Shown: positions 36,290 to 47,639 of the stretch, piece after piece
Numbering within the stretch: the stretch's first letter is position 1
How the letters are laid out: the number at the start of each line of letters is the position of its first letter
Origin: Coriolopsis trogii
Lineage: Eukaryota > Basidiomycota > Agaricomycetes > Polyporales > Polyporaceae
NCBI GenBank assembly: GCA_020543525.1
Contig: JAHYIO010000036.1
Location: forward strand, 2,666,001 to 2,730,000
Length of the DNA: 64,000 nt
Direction: 5' to 3'
The notes under the pieces: model-generated
Told to the model about the DNA's origin: nothing
Database searches by the model: none
The model's input: the letters and a program-made list of their open reading frames with translations, nothing else
Translations under genes and position numbers: made by a program

Positions 36290-37959
36290 CTACGGTTTGT
36301 GATCTCCCTCCTCGGAAAGGAACAACTCTGTCGGACATTCAGCGTCTCCCAGTCACGTACGATTATGGGGTGTAGGACTTACCGTGCACGCGTTCAACGT
36401 CGTCGGGCCCCCGTGCCGCTTTCAACAGCTCATTGACCCGACTCCATTGCCGGTCGCTGAGGCTCACGGCCTTGCGCTTGTCATCGGCCTCGTCCGCGAT
36501 AGACCACTGACGAGTCTTCTTGTATACTCCAAACGAGACCTTGAAGACGTCCTCTTCCGATGTGTATTGATGGACTGTATAGGTATTCGACCGGTCGGGC
36601 TCAATATTGTCGATGTCGTCGTGAAGGTCGCCCCTGAGTCGGAAGAACTTGAGGGTTTTCAACGTATCGACAGTGCGCTGAACGGATTCGGGCGAGGCCA
36701 GAGCCCTGTACAGTTTCTGTTCGAAGCCGCACCGCACGTTAAGGCAAACGATGGACAAGAAGCTCAAGTGGGGCAAAAGCGAGTCCTGACGTTCATACAA
36801 GGTGAGTATACATGAGCAAACGCGATCGCGAACCATGGGACGGGAGTATGCTGACCCAGTCTTGAGCGTTTCCACTCCAGCCGAACTCCAGATCCAAACA
36901 ACGTATCCTTGGTGAGGCGAGAGCAAGCTCCTGCCAAAATGTCGTAGTGGAAGTTGGACCATCGATGATCTCTAGCCGGACGAAAACGGGAGAGATCTTG
37001 TGTAGTATGTTGGATACCACCGTGATAGGTTGCATCCACTCAGAAGGTCCATGAGCAACGGTAGTATCGAGATCGATGTGGTGCACGAGAGGGGGAAGTA
37101 CCCCTTCTACGCCAGCAATAGCCATCCACGACGTTAGCTTGAGATATCCCAGTCGGGGCCAACATGGACCTGTGGGCGGACTAGTATGCCAGACATCGTC
37201 GGCATCGACGTGTATTTCGAGATTGGACAACTGCGGGCAGAACCGAACGAGATCGACGGCGGGTGCAGAGACGAATGTGAGGATGAGCGTTCTCAGCGAC
37301 AAGAAGGTCGTGGAGGAGTCGAAGTTGATGGATTGCGCAGGCACGAAATGCAGAAGATTCAACGTTTCGAGGCGGGGAAAGTTGGACAGCATTCGTATGA
37401 GGGGGTCGAAGGTCGCTGCGGTTCCAACGTCGAAGCGAAGGGTGAGATGCTGCAGGCCCGTGCACGATGCCCGTTCCAGTACTTGGAGAGTAGATTCAGA
37501 GCATGACTCGCATACCAGGGTGGTGAGAAGTCGCAAGGAGCGTATTGCAGGAATTACGCGTGGGTTGTCGAGGAGAGCAGGTAACATCGGCATGCAGAGC
37601 TCCCGCAATCTCTGCGCGCCCACTAGGATGTCGGCCACGATATCGTCCGGACCAATGTCGACGATATCATCTCGACCTCGTAGACGGCTAATACGGTGAG
37701 AGCGACGCCGTTTTTCAAGTACATTTGCGGTGAAAAAGAGAATTTTGACGTGCTGCGCTTTGGGATGGACTTGGTGACACAGGAAGCGATGGAGAGGATG
37801 AAGCTGATGCCATTCAAGACACCTCACAACGGTGGCGAAGCGATGTATGGCAACTTCATGAATGCGTCTGCAAGTAAGGGCGACATGGAGAGCGTCGTGT
37901 CCGTAGAGGTAGGAGAAGATGAGGAGGAGGACATCCTCATTGAGATGAAGCAAGTCCAT
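36290..37959 (-). CDS. F-box/leucine-rich-repeat-like protein, F-box 1
   Basis: Three exons. The N-terminus MDLLHLNEDVLLLIFSYLYG and DALHVALTCRRIHEVAIHRF is an F-box, the Skp1-binding part of SCF ubiquitin ligases. The middle has LRR-like turns (LRLLTTLVCESCSEST, FPRLETLNLLHFVPA, RTLILTFVSAP, CPQLSNLEIHVD), then SPRIRCLDLEFGW. Exon 2 resumes near 36815 and runs to ERVHG; a phase-1 intron follows and the last exon gives ELFLSEEGDHKP, stop at 36290. That last exon was placed by comparison with the three relatives between 49.9 and 56.7 kb, which all end with a short D/E-L-F exon. It probably selects a target for ubiquitination; the target is unknown. Confidence 0.82.
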
Positions 37960-38005
37960 GCTCGTAGTCAGGTCGTCAAGCAGAAAGGTCAGTGAGCCCT
38001 TGTGC

Positions 38006-38038
38006 TTGGTTCAACTCTAGAAAAAAGAGGTGAACCAA
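38006..38038. promoter_or_regulatory. Palindrome upstream of Serinc-1
   Basis: Arms 38006-38018 (ttggttcaactct) and 38026-38038 pair at 12 of 13 positions around a 7-base loop. The core GGTTCA...TGAACC recurs upstream of Serinc-2 at about 40556-40585 while the surrounding sequence has diverged. It could be a binding site for a dimeric regulator (inference). Confidence 0.4.
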
Positions 38039-38144
38039 ACGGGACTATTACGTAACGTAAAGCGGGTGCATTGCGTTTGCTGCACTCAAGCCTCTGAGTC
38101 TCAGCGCTCTGCTCAGCCTCTTACCTCTACCTCTGAACCCAGCG

Positions 38145-40037
38145 ATGGGCCTCCTCCTCTCCTTCCCTCTCGCCGGCGTGTTCGGCACTGTAGCCTCGTC
38201 ATGTCTTGCAGGACTGGCTTTCTGCTTCACCTCGACTGCAGGCAAGTCGTCTCGACTACTCGGAGAACAAGTAGCTTACAGACTCGCCAGCCTCCATGTT
38301 CTGCAAGTCATGTAACTGCAATTCGTCCATTGCGACCCGCGTCGGGTTTGCGGTGAGTTATCATGACGTCTTTGTGATTGTGTACGCTGACGGACATGCC
38401 CAGATGATCTTCTGCTTGAACTCCATGCTAGCATGGCTCATGAAGTCACCTCTAATAATCGAACAAATCGAGAAGATGAGCCACGGGTATTTGAAGATGG
38501 ACTGTGAAGGAGACAAGTGCTATGGTGTTCTGGCGGTATGTTTCTCAGTTTCTGAGGGTCCGCACGCCGCATGTCGAACATAACTCTGACCCGTGGTTTC
38601 TAGGTGCACAGGATCTGCTTTGCTCTCTCCCTCTTCCATCTCTTCATCGGCTCCTCCCTCATTGGCGTACAAGATACAAAGGACAAACGTGCCGCTATCC
38701 AGAACGGGTGCGTCTCGCCTGTCTCACAGCTCATGTTCATATATTGACATCGTGCAGTTGGTGGGGCCCCAAAGTCCTCCTCTGGCTCGTCCTCGTCGTC
38801 ATATCTTTCCTCATCCCCAATGGCTTTTTCATGTTCTGGGGCAATTATGTCGCTATGATCGGTGCTTCTATCTTCATTCTCCTCGGTCTCGTCCTCCTCG
38901 TCGACTTCGCGCACTCCTGGTCTGAGACCTGCCTGGAGAACTGGGAGCAGTCCAATTCGAACCTCTGGCAATGGATCCTCATCGGCTCTACCGCCGGTAT
39001 GTACATTGCCACCATCGCGCTCACCGGTGTCCTCTATGCATTCTTCGCCGGAGACGGCTGCACCCTGAACCGATTCTTCATATCATTCAACCTCGCTCTC
39101 TGCATCCTCATCACCATCATGTGTGTGCACCCGACCGTGCAGGAGTACAATCCCCGCTCAGGCCTCGCGCAGTCCAGCATGGTCGCCGTCTACTGCACGT
39201 ACCTTATAATGTCCGCTGTCGGGAACCACGATCACAACTCTTGCAACCCGCTGCGCCGCGGCTCGGGCACGCAGTACACCACGTATTTCCTCGGCGCCGT
39301 CTTCACCTTCTTGGCAATCGCATATTCCACTAGCAGGGCTGCGACGCAGAGCCGAGCTCTTGTCGGTACGGACAAGAAGGGCTCTATTCAACTCCCTGAC
39401 AACGACATTCACGCGGAGCTCGGTGTTGTCAACACGCAGCCTGGGAGGACAGAGTCTCCGCGGTACCAAGCACTTCTCGCAGCGGTGGAGGCTGGGTAGG
39501 TACAATTCGTCGCATACATCAGCCATCATACTGACGGGTGTTTAGCGCTATCCCTGCGTCTGCCCTTGATGAGGAGTTCCAGGACGAGGATGATGAACCG
39601 GCGGGCGAGGCTCGGGACGACGAGCGAACAGGGACGCGCTACAACGTACGTCATCCTCACCAAGCGCATGTGGATAATCTCTCACTCTCTCGCAGTATGC
39701 TTGGTTCCATGTCATATTTGCGATCGGCGCCATGTACGTCGCGATGCTCCTGACCGACTGGTATGCGCCTTTCTCTTCTCCTTCCCGCATACACTTCCTG
39801 ACAATTCGTCCAGGAACGTGGTGAAGGCGGATGCGAACCCGAACCACGACCAGGACGTCTACATCGGCCGGTCCGAGGTCGCTATGTGGATGCGAGTCGT
39901 TTCGAGCTGGATTTGCATGCTCTTGTACATCTGGAGTCTGCTCGCCCCAGTCATCATGCCCGACAGGTATGCACCTTTTCTCCACTGGTGCTGCAGTATG
40001 CTGATGTGCGTGCTTGGTCAGATTTGCCGACTACTGA
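38145..40037 (+). CDS. TMS1: Serinc/TMS1-family membrane protein, copy 1
   Basis: Multi-exon gene for a Serinc (TDE/TMS) protein, about 480 residues with around ten membrane helices. Exon 1 starts MGLLLSFPLAGVFGTVASSC, and joins through a GC-AG intron to the Cys-rich motif FCKSCNCNSSIATRVGFA. It continues LNSMLAWLMKSPL, CYGVLAVHRICFALSLFHLF, WWGPKVLLWLVLVVISFLIP, FVDFAHSW-type helix, NPRSGLAQSSMVAVYCTYLI, RRGSGTQYTTYFLGAVFTFL, and an acidic loop EEFQDEDDEPAGEARDDERT. The end is WSLLAPVIMPDRFADY after the final intron. Serincs sit in ER, Golgi or vacuolar membranes and have been linked to serine-lipid supply and lipid scrambling. This copy looks intact. Confidence 0.9.
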
Positions 40038-40180
40038 GCGGCGTGACTCGTGGACGATACTTTACTGTACGATTGAATTGAGATGTAACGATTCGTGTTA
40101 CGCGGATATTGCTTGGATATGGACTCACACATCACCTTGCCCAAGGCGATGTCGACCGAAACTACCATCTACGCTCCGGT

Positions 40181-40330
40181 GAAGCTTCGAGCATCTATCA
40201 ATGGCCCATCCATGTCTTCGACCGCTCCTCAGGTCAAGTGAGAAGAACTCGTGTTCTACGCAACACGTACAGATATGCTTGATCTGGACACTTCAGCGAC
40301 GAACCTCCTGTCGACCCCTGTTTCTACCGC
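40181..40330 (-). pseudogene. Relic of the RAD51D-like 3' end
   Basis: On the minus strand this reads RRFVAEVSRSSISVR and, after a degraded splice region, RSKTW, matching RTFVAEVFRSRIS and RSKTWAQF at the end of the intact gene at 42713-44066. It then hits MGH and a stop where the intact copy continues. No upstream exons are present. It sits directly behind Serinc-1, as the intact gene sits behind Serinc-2, so it came with the Serinc duplication. Confidence 0.75.
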
Positions 40331-40748
40331 TAATCTCGGCAATATTCCCTGCCTTTTCTGGGGGCCCGGGGTGGTATGCGCCATTGCCCGTCGTGTCACG
40401 CTGGTGGCGATGCGCGTCGGTATGTCGCACGTTGCCCGTGCCCGTACGCGCGTAGAGGTAAGTAGATGAGGAGAACATCGTCGGCGAGATTGAAGCAAAT
40501 TCGTGCGCCTAGCGGTCAGCGAAGCGGACTGAGGGCGGTCAAGCCTTCACCGTTTCGGTTCAATTCGAGGGGGAAAGTGAACCAATATGTGGTATCTCAG
40601 CTGGCTAAACCCACCGCAACCCCGCTCGACGAGCAACTGACCATGACATGACAGGTTGCCCCACCTGTGACTTACCAAGTTGTTCCAAAAGGTACCGGCA
40701 CTTCAAATGCACTATTTATTCAGCGCTAGGATGGAGCACGACTACCTG

Positions 40749-42539
40749 ATGATGTGTGACCTCTTCTCGTTTCCCTTAGCTAGCACCTTTGACCCCGTCG
40801 TGTCTTGCAGGTCTGCCTTCGCTTCACCTCGATCGCAGGCAAAGTCGTCTCGACTCCCGGCTACTCTTCGTAGACTTGCCAGCCTCCATGCTCTGCAAGA
40901 CATTCAATTCTGACCCGTCTGTTGCGGCTCGTGTTTCGTTTGCAGTGAGTAGCATGATAGTTACGTATTTGCATACACTGATGAGAACGCCAAGACGATC
41001 TTTTGCTTGAACTTCGTGCTAGCATGGCTCATGAAGTCTCCTCTCAACATTGAAAAGATCGAAATCATGAGCTACGGGTATATGAACATGTATTGTGAGG
41101 GAGAAGAATGCTATGGTGTTCTTGCAGTAAGTATTGTTCTAGTCTTCAAGCATCGCACAACCTCCCAGAGTCGATGAGGCTGGAGAGACTGCCCTCGGCG
41201 TTCACATATTTCATACTGCTTTTCTAGGTGCATCGGATCTGCTTTGCTCTTTCCCTCTTCCATCTCCTTCTTGCCTCTGCCCTCGTTGGCGTACAAGACA
41301 CAAAGGACAAGCATGCGGCCATCCAGAACGAGTGCGCCTCGACTGTCTCACAGCTCGCGTTCACTATTGACATTATGCAGTTGGTGGAGCCCCAAAGTCC
41401 TTCTCTGGCTTGTCCTCATCGGGGTATCCTTCTGCATACCCAACGGCTTCTTCGTGTTCTGGGGCAGCTACGTCGTCATGCTCGGCGCATCCATCTTCAC
41501 CTTCCTCAGTCACCTCCTCCTCCTCGACCTCGCGCATCTCTGGTCTGAGATTTGCGTCAAGAACGGAGAGTCCAATTCGAACATGTGGCAATGGCCTCTC
41601 CTCTGCACCGGTATGACTGTTGTCACTGTCGCACTCTCCGTTCTCCTCTTACGATTCCACGCCGGAGACGGCTGTGCTCTGAACCGGTGGATCATATCTT
41701 GCAACCTCTTCTTTTGCATGCTCATCGTTTACATACCTATGCAACCGGCCCTACGCGAGCATAATACCCGCTCGAGCATCGCAAAGTCCAACATGGTTAG
41801 CGTCTATTGCACCTACCTCGTCATGTCCGCTGTCGAGGGCCACGATCAGAGTGACGACTCTTGCCACCCGATGCCCCGCGGTTCGGGCACACGGTACACC
41901 ACACTCTTCCTCGGTGCCGTCTTCACCTTTCTGGCGATCGGGTTCTCCACTAGCAAGGCTGCGACGCATAGCCGAGCTCTTGGAGGGTCTTACAAGAAGG
42001 GTTCCATCCCAATTCCTGACAACGACATCCGCACGGAACTCGATGTCGCTTACACGCGGCTTGGGGAGGCAGGGTATGCACTTTTCGTCCTAAACGTTAG
42101 CCATCATACTGACGGTGTTCAGAGCTATTCCTGCGTCCGCCCCCGACGACTTCCAGTACGAGGACGATGAGCCAGCGGGGGAAGCTGAGGACAACATGCG
42201 AACAAGGACGCGCTACAACGTAGGCCATCACTACCGAGTTCCAAAATTCTGCTCACCGTCTTGCAGTATGCTTGGTTTCATTTCATCTATGCGATGGGCG
42301 CCATGCACGTCGCGATGCTCCTGACCGACTGGTCCGTCACTCTCTCCTCTTTCTTCTGCGTACGCTGACAGTTGCTCAGGAACATGGTGAAGGCGGATGC
42401 GAGATCGGACCACGACCAGGACGTCTACATGGGCAGGTCCAAGGCCACTATGTGGATACGGGTTGTTTCGAGCTGGATTTGCATGCTCTCCTACATGTGG
42501 AGCTTGCTCGCCCCTGTCTTCACGCCCGGCAGCATATGA
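40749..42539 (+). CDS. Serinc/TMS1-family membrane protein, copy 2 (diverged)
   Basis: Tandem copy of Serinc-1. Most of the body is intact: SMLCKTFNSDPSVAARVSFA, LNFVLAWLMKSPL, CYGVLAVHRICFALSLFHLL, WSPKVLLWLVLIGVSFCIPN, MVSVYCTYLVMSAVEGHDQS, RGSGTRYTTLFLGAVFTF and MWSLLAPVFTPGSI. Three things are odd. Indels in exon 1 change the frame, so the first helix and the usual SSCLAGLAF are lost and the start is uncertain (ATG ATG at 40749 is my best guess). The CKSCNCNSS cysteine motif is now CKTFNSDPS. The last splice donor is gone (PGSI, stop). It may be a functional diverged copy or a gene in early decay. Confidence 0.7.
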
Positions 42540-42712
42540 CCGTGCGCGCTTCGTCAGTTCTGCCGACTACTGAGCATAGTACCTACTGTACGATTGATTC
42601 GAGGTGTGAGGATTCGTATCACATGGACATTGCTTGGACACGGACTCATACAAGGCATCACGCAAGGCGATGGTCGGCCAGAATGAAGGGAACTACCGGT
42701 CCGCTGCGGTGT

Positions 42713-44066
42713 TCAAGCAGCTTCGGCATCCACCAACAGCCCGTCTCTGATCCTGAATTGCGCCCATGTCTTCGACCGCTGTTCGGGAAACGTCAGAAGA
42801 GCTCGTCTGCTACGCGGTTCCGGTCACGTACAGATATCCTCGACCTGAACACTTCGGCTACGAACGTCCTCTCCTCGCCTTCTTCTACTGGACGCTGGGT
42901 CAGCCACAGGGTTGCATCGGCCATGAATGTGAAGGATGGGCCCAGGGCTGGTTTCCGGCTAGTCTCGAAGACTGCTTCCAGGTTCCTCGCGTGAGGAGCG
43001 CGCGGGCCGACTCTGGTGGAGGTGTTTATGACCTGCGACCGAGCATGAGTTGTGGGAAAGATAGCGGACACGATGAGGCGGCGAACGAACTATAACGGTC
43101 AGGGCGAAGGATTCGGCGAAGGCTCGAAGCTGACGCATGAAGGTCGTCATGGCCGCATGCCCTATCGATCCCCGTTCGTGAGGAGATGGATGTCTTGAGT
43201 TCGAAGGGCACACATACCTTGCGATGAAGTAGCACTGAGCATGGGACCAACGAGAGAGGTGATGGTGTCAATGACGATGCACCGCACGGCGGGCGAAGCC
43301 GCTGCACCATACGCTCCGTCGTGCGCTGAATTGGAGCTCGAGAACGACTGCCGTACGGACTCAAGTACGTCGTGTACAGCCTCAATATCGAAAGCCAATG
43401 CGACCTGCAGCCTGTCGAGGGCGGTGGAGGCGTGCTATAGTGATGCCCAAATGTAGGCACGCAACATGTAAGCAAGGCCGTGACGGATGGAGGTTCATCA
43501 ACGCACCGGCCCTCCGAGTTGCTCTAGGAGGAGGGAGACGCGCTCAGGTGAGAATGCTCCGCCTGTGTCGACCCAGAGCACGCTCGCATCCTCGACGCGC
43601 GACAGGCAGCGGAGTGCAACTTGGAGAGCCAAAGCCTGCCAACAACCGACGCCATAAGTTCGCAACCTAGCAAGAAGCCCGCAGATTTTGCAGTTCTCAC
43701 CGTCTTCCCTGATCCTGCGTCCCCGGAGAGTTCGACGACCCGAGGGGGGCTGAACCCACCGATGAGCGCGTCGACAGCGGGCACGCCGACGAGCATGTCC
43801 TCTGCGAAGACGTCTTCCTGCCGCTTCCTTTCCTTCTCTAGCGCTTTGTCTCCGTACGTTGAGGGAACAGCGGCTAGCTGTGTAAGCTGCGCTATCGCGT
43901 CGTGGAAGGCTCGAAGAGTGAATCCGTGGTCGGGCGGGAGCTGCACAAAGATGGTGTGTGGGTCGTGCATGAGCAGGAGGTCGGACTCGGTCTTGATTCC
44001 GACTTCATTGAGCATAGACACGAGTTTTGGGTCTAGAGGCGGGACGAAGTGTTGAAGACGCGGCAT
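42713..44066 (-). CDS. RAD51D-like recombinase paralogue
   Basis: Multi-exon gene for a RecA-fold Rad51 paralogue used in homologous recombination. It starts MPRLQHFVPPLDPKLVSMLN and has an N-terminal helical domain (VGIKTESDLLLMHDP). Walker A is ELSGDAGSGKT. Then come ASVLWVDTGGAFSPERVSLL, RLQVALAFDIEAVHDVLES, Walker B-like VRCIVIDTITSLVGP, HATMTTFMRQLRAFAESF, VIVVNNTST and ALGPSFTFMADATLWL. The last intron (53 bases, gtacgtgacc to gaacag) joins SRIS to RSKTWAQFRIRDGLLVDAEA. RAD51D is the best family match by motif order and length; XRCC2 or another paralogue is the alternative. It shares this window with an Srs2-type anti-recombinase, though 24 kb apart. Confidence 0.8.
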
Positions 44067-44444
44067 ACTGTACCCGGGGGTTCAAACTTGATGTTACTAT
44101 TTCAGCGGGGTTTGGCGCGAATCGATGCAGACACCTAATGTATGCGTGCCTTTGCAGCTTGACACAAATGTTAGCATCTGGGCAAAGGCATGGCGTTCCT
44201 TGGATTACTCACGTGTGGGTAATGGTGGCGGTAAGTGGATGAAAGCAGGTAGCACCGACACAGCCAGCGTCTACACGACTAACTAAGCCGAACTAACCAT
44301 ATATTGGGTGTACGAATACGGTGCGTTACCCGATCTTGTGAAGGCTAAACGCACGATGCGTCACAGCATCATTCATGTGAGATTACAGGTATATACATCA
44401 ACGTGAGGGCGGCAGTCCTCAAGTCGGGACATCCATCAGGTCGT
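44067..44444. other. Intergenic region
   Basis: Upstream of the RAD51D-like gene and downstream of MDR-C. No gene or repeat seen. Confidence 0.5.
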
Positions 44445-45770
44445 TCATGCAGTTTCTTGAGGATGTGCTATTAGCTTCTTGCCACCCACTTGATCCTTCT
44501 TCATGCGTTCGAGCCCTGCCGGTATCCCCGCCAGACCATCAGGCAGCACTTCGACACGGTTCGGCTACGTGCACCACCAGGCATCGTTCAGCTAACATGT
44601 CCGAAGGCATGATGGGTAGTGAAGCGAGCGTACCTGCAAGACACCCTTCCCGAGCCACTCCGTGAGCCTCTTGTACAGCTCCACGCCCAGCGTCCTGTTC
44701 TCCCGCATGTGAAAGTTCCCAAAGACGACGACCACCTTCTTCCCGTCGTCACCTGCCTTGCGCTCCGCCGGGATGTTTTCGGGCAAGACGAGCAGCAAAG
44801 TGCCCCCAGGCGCGAGGGCCTGGTATCCAAGCATCTGTGTCTCGGGCAGCGCTACCGAGTCGTATACTATGTCGAGCGGCTTGCCGGCAGTGATCTTGTC
44901 GACCTCTGCGAGGATCTGTGACTCGGGCAGGGAGCGGTCCAGGACGTGCGTGGCCCCGAGAGATTTGAGGAAGGTCTCGTTGTGCAAAGAGGCAGTAGTG
45001 ATAATCGGCGAGAATCCCGAGAGCCGTGCAAGCTGGATCACTGAACGCATGTCAGAACCCGTGTCTGCTCTCGCAGTGCGTTGAACGCGGTGAAGGGGGA
45101 CTTACCGTATTGTCCTACTGAGCACGCGCCACCGAGAATGAGGATGGGATGTCCCGCGAATTTGGTCGAGCCTCCGTGTTCCCAGGGCGCAGTCAGCTTC
45201 GCGCTCTTGCCATCGGGGTGGAAATGGTTATAGAGCCCGCATGCGGCTGTGGCCAAGCCCAGAGGAATCGACGCAGCTTGATCAAATGAGATGTTGTCGG
45301 GTATCTATGTAATCGTCCGTCATTCCGCATCCCAATTTCCAACAAACATCGGGCTAATGATCACCAACCTTCGCAGTGATTTCCGCGGGCACAATACAGT
45401 ACTGCTGGAACGTCCCGTGTGAGTTGTCGAACCATCCCTGAAAGACGCTGCAATATGAAGGGGCTGTCAACGCGAATACTGACGCTTCACGAGACACGGT
45501 GACATACATCTTGTCGCCCTTCTGACGTTCTGTGACTTCGGACCCGATGTCCTCGATGATTCCCGCGGCGTCCGTTCCTGACACGAACGGGAAAATTTCG
45601 ATGAAAACCCCATACGTCTGGATTTTCCAGTCGACAGGGTTGAGAGCGGTGGCCATGATCTTCACGAGCACATCTTTGGGCCCCGGCGTTGGTATAGGGA
45701 ACTCTCCGACTTTCCATTGACCCCGCTTCTCGGGGAGAAGGAGTGCTTTCTGCATTGTTGTCGACGCCAT
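44445..45770 (-). CDS. Zinc-free medium-chain dehydrogenase/reductase (toxD-like), MDR-C
   Basis: Third intact member of the MDR group in the window, four or five exons, about 350 residues. It starts MASTTMQKALLLPEKRGQWK and shows IPTPGPKDVLVKIMATALNP, VSGTDAAGIIEDIGSEV, GWFDNSHGTFQQYCIVPAEI, APWEHGGSTKFAGHP, GGACSVGQY, GATHVLDRSLPESQ, YQALAPGGTLLLVLPENIPA and the end GKKLIAHPQETA. It is clearly less similar to MDR-A and MDR-B than those are to each other. It lacks the structural zinc cysteines. It points away from the second ricin-B-like gene, so the 664-base gap between them should hold both promoters. Confidence 0.88.
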
Positions 45771-46434
45771 GTCGGTCGATTGTCCTTTACTGAGAGTTAG
45801 TATGGCAGAACGAATGGCGTAAATACGGATTCTCGTACCCCAACGTGCGAGTAGAGTTGGCGCGTTGCGAGTGTACTCGCACATGGGGGCACGAGACCAG
45901 CGATACCATGGTTCCAGTGATACACGAACGGTGCACAAACCTTCCCGCCCCTAAGCGTTTAGTCGTGTTTGAATGTGCGAGATGGTGGTCTGGAGACCAC
46001 TTCGCGTCTGCCAACTCAACTGAGATATGTCTGTGATTGGTATGACGTCATCCGGTTGCCTGTCAACATTCTAGAGTTTGCCTCGGTCCCCATCTTGACG
46101 GACCTGATACGCTCCTGGGATCCAGCTGTCCAGGCCAGTTGCGGATGTTGTACGCCTCAAAGCTATGCAGTCTCCGGAAGTGGAGAGTATAGAGGTACGC
46201 GTTGTGTAATGACATTGCTGTAGTTCCGTCCCGCACGGAATGCACCAAGGGCATAGCAGCCCGCAACAGGAAGAACTCATTGTGCAGGATCTTGCTCCAT
46301 GTCATGGGGTGCATGAGGCCACAGCCAGGCCAACCCCCCGCTAACGCTCTCAGGTCAATAAAAGGCACATGGTGAGTGCAGGCGGAGGATACTCAGAACC
46401 ACCCGTCGCACTTTGCGCTTTGAAAGCCTCATCC
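45771..46434. other. Divergent promoter region, MDR-C and lectin-like gene 2
   Basis: A TATA-like 'aataaaa' at 46357-46363 lies about 75 bases upstream of the lectin-like start. Nothing coding is seen. Confidence 0.45.
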
Positions 46435-47080
46435 ATGACCAAGATGTCTGCCATCCTGCTCTACGCCACTTTGGCACTCGTATCCTTGGCTTCTGCAGAC
46501 TTTGTCCCCGAAGGCTCCGCCGCCCACTTCTTTTCTTCCCAGAGTGAGCACAAAACAACACCACTCACCAGAGTCTCCCCACGCCGCGGCCCACGCTAAG
46601 CCTGAACCCTCCCTTCCCTGCAGATCCCTCACTGGTGTTTGCCCCGTCGTCGCCCGCCTCAGGCGCCGAGCTCGCCGCCGCGCACCCGGGAGACGGCAGC
46701 GCGAGCGACGCGACCGCGCTCTTCCCAATCCTAGGCACAGGCGTGCCCACGCAGATCGTCTACGGCGACTGGTGCATCACCTCGCGCGGTGTCGTCCCCG
46801 GCAGCTCGACCCAGACGCTCTACATCGCGGACTGCGACCCGGACGACGCGGAGCAGCTCTGGACGGTGTCCGAGACCAGCCCGGGCACGGTCTCGAACGC
46901 GAACGGGAACTGCATCACGCTCGGGAGGGCCGCCGTTGGTGTTCCGGTACGTTGTGGGCTTGTCGATCTCAGCTTGTGTCCAAGAGGTGTGTTGACATGG
47001 GGTTGGGATAGATGACGCTAGCAGAGTGTACGGAAGCGTTGCAGCACCTCCAACTCTGGGACCCGAAGCCAGTTTCGTAG
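46435..47080 (+). CDS. Secreted ricin-B-lectin-like small protein 2
   Basis: Paralogue of the gene at 2005-2643, with the same three exons. Signal peptide MTKMSAILLYATLALVSLAS, then ADFVPEGSAAHFFSSQ. Exon 2 gives SLVFAPSSPASGAELAAAHP, ATALFPILGTGVPTQI, GDWCITSRG, TLYIADC, the QxW motif EQLWTVS and GNCITLG. Exon 3 gives MTLAECTEALQHLQLWDPKP and stops at 47078-47080. The GSAAHFFSSQ block after the signal peptide is almost the same as in copy 1 (GSAAHFFSTQ), so it is under constraint or recently copied. Fold and sugar binding are inferred from the QxW pattern. No toxin domain is visible. Confidence 0.75.
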
Positions 47081-47639
47081 ACTGACGAGCATAAGGAGTC
47101 AACGGCAGCCGACAGGCTGTGGAAATGGACACTATATACATACGCAAAGATAGGCATGGTATTAATGAAACGCACCTGGGATACTCTTACTTCTCAACTT
47201 CGGACATGTGCGGTGCCCGCTCCAACCGTGCCCCTCGTATTCGTCTGCCGACGTTGAGTCACAAGGCAAGAGTACTCACAGTTGATGTTGTGGTAAAGTG
47301 TGCAGACAAACATGGTCATGGTCGAGGCTCTAGACATGACAGTGCAAGAACAAGTTGCTTGGTCGCTGTATAGAAGTTGGCGCGCAAGTTCGAGGATTAG
47401 CGCGTATACCGTTCGACTCGCGAGTCTGTACGAGTGTTACTACTAGTAGCGGGGGCCTATCTGATCCACCGTCCAATGTGTAGTCTTTGGTCACGACTCC
47501 AGCATCTTGTGTATGGGCCCAAACAGTACTGATACACCGCATTGTCATACTTCCCTTCCGTATCCTATTAGCGTACATGAAGCATGATCAAGACGAGCCT
47601 CCCCAAGTCCACACTGCCTACTTCGTAACTGATACAAGC
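47081..47639. other. Convergent intergenic region
   Basis: Between the 3' ends of the lectin-like gene and the epimerase gene. No gene seen. Confidence 0.5.

Larger units (their letters stand above)
38006..42900. repeat. Tandem segmental duplication: Serinc plus RAD51D 3' end
   Basis: Block 1 (about 38006-40330) and block 2 (about 40555-42900) carry the same order: palindrome, Serinc gene, then the 3' end of a minus-strand RAD51D-like gene. Homology outside coding sequence is clear, for example 'tactgtacgattga' followed by 'gcttgga' and 'ggactcaca/t' at about 40066-40130 and 42588-42650, and 'catgtcttcgaccgct' at about 40212 and 42766. In block 1 the RAD51D match stops near 40330. Confidence 0.8.
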
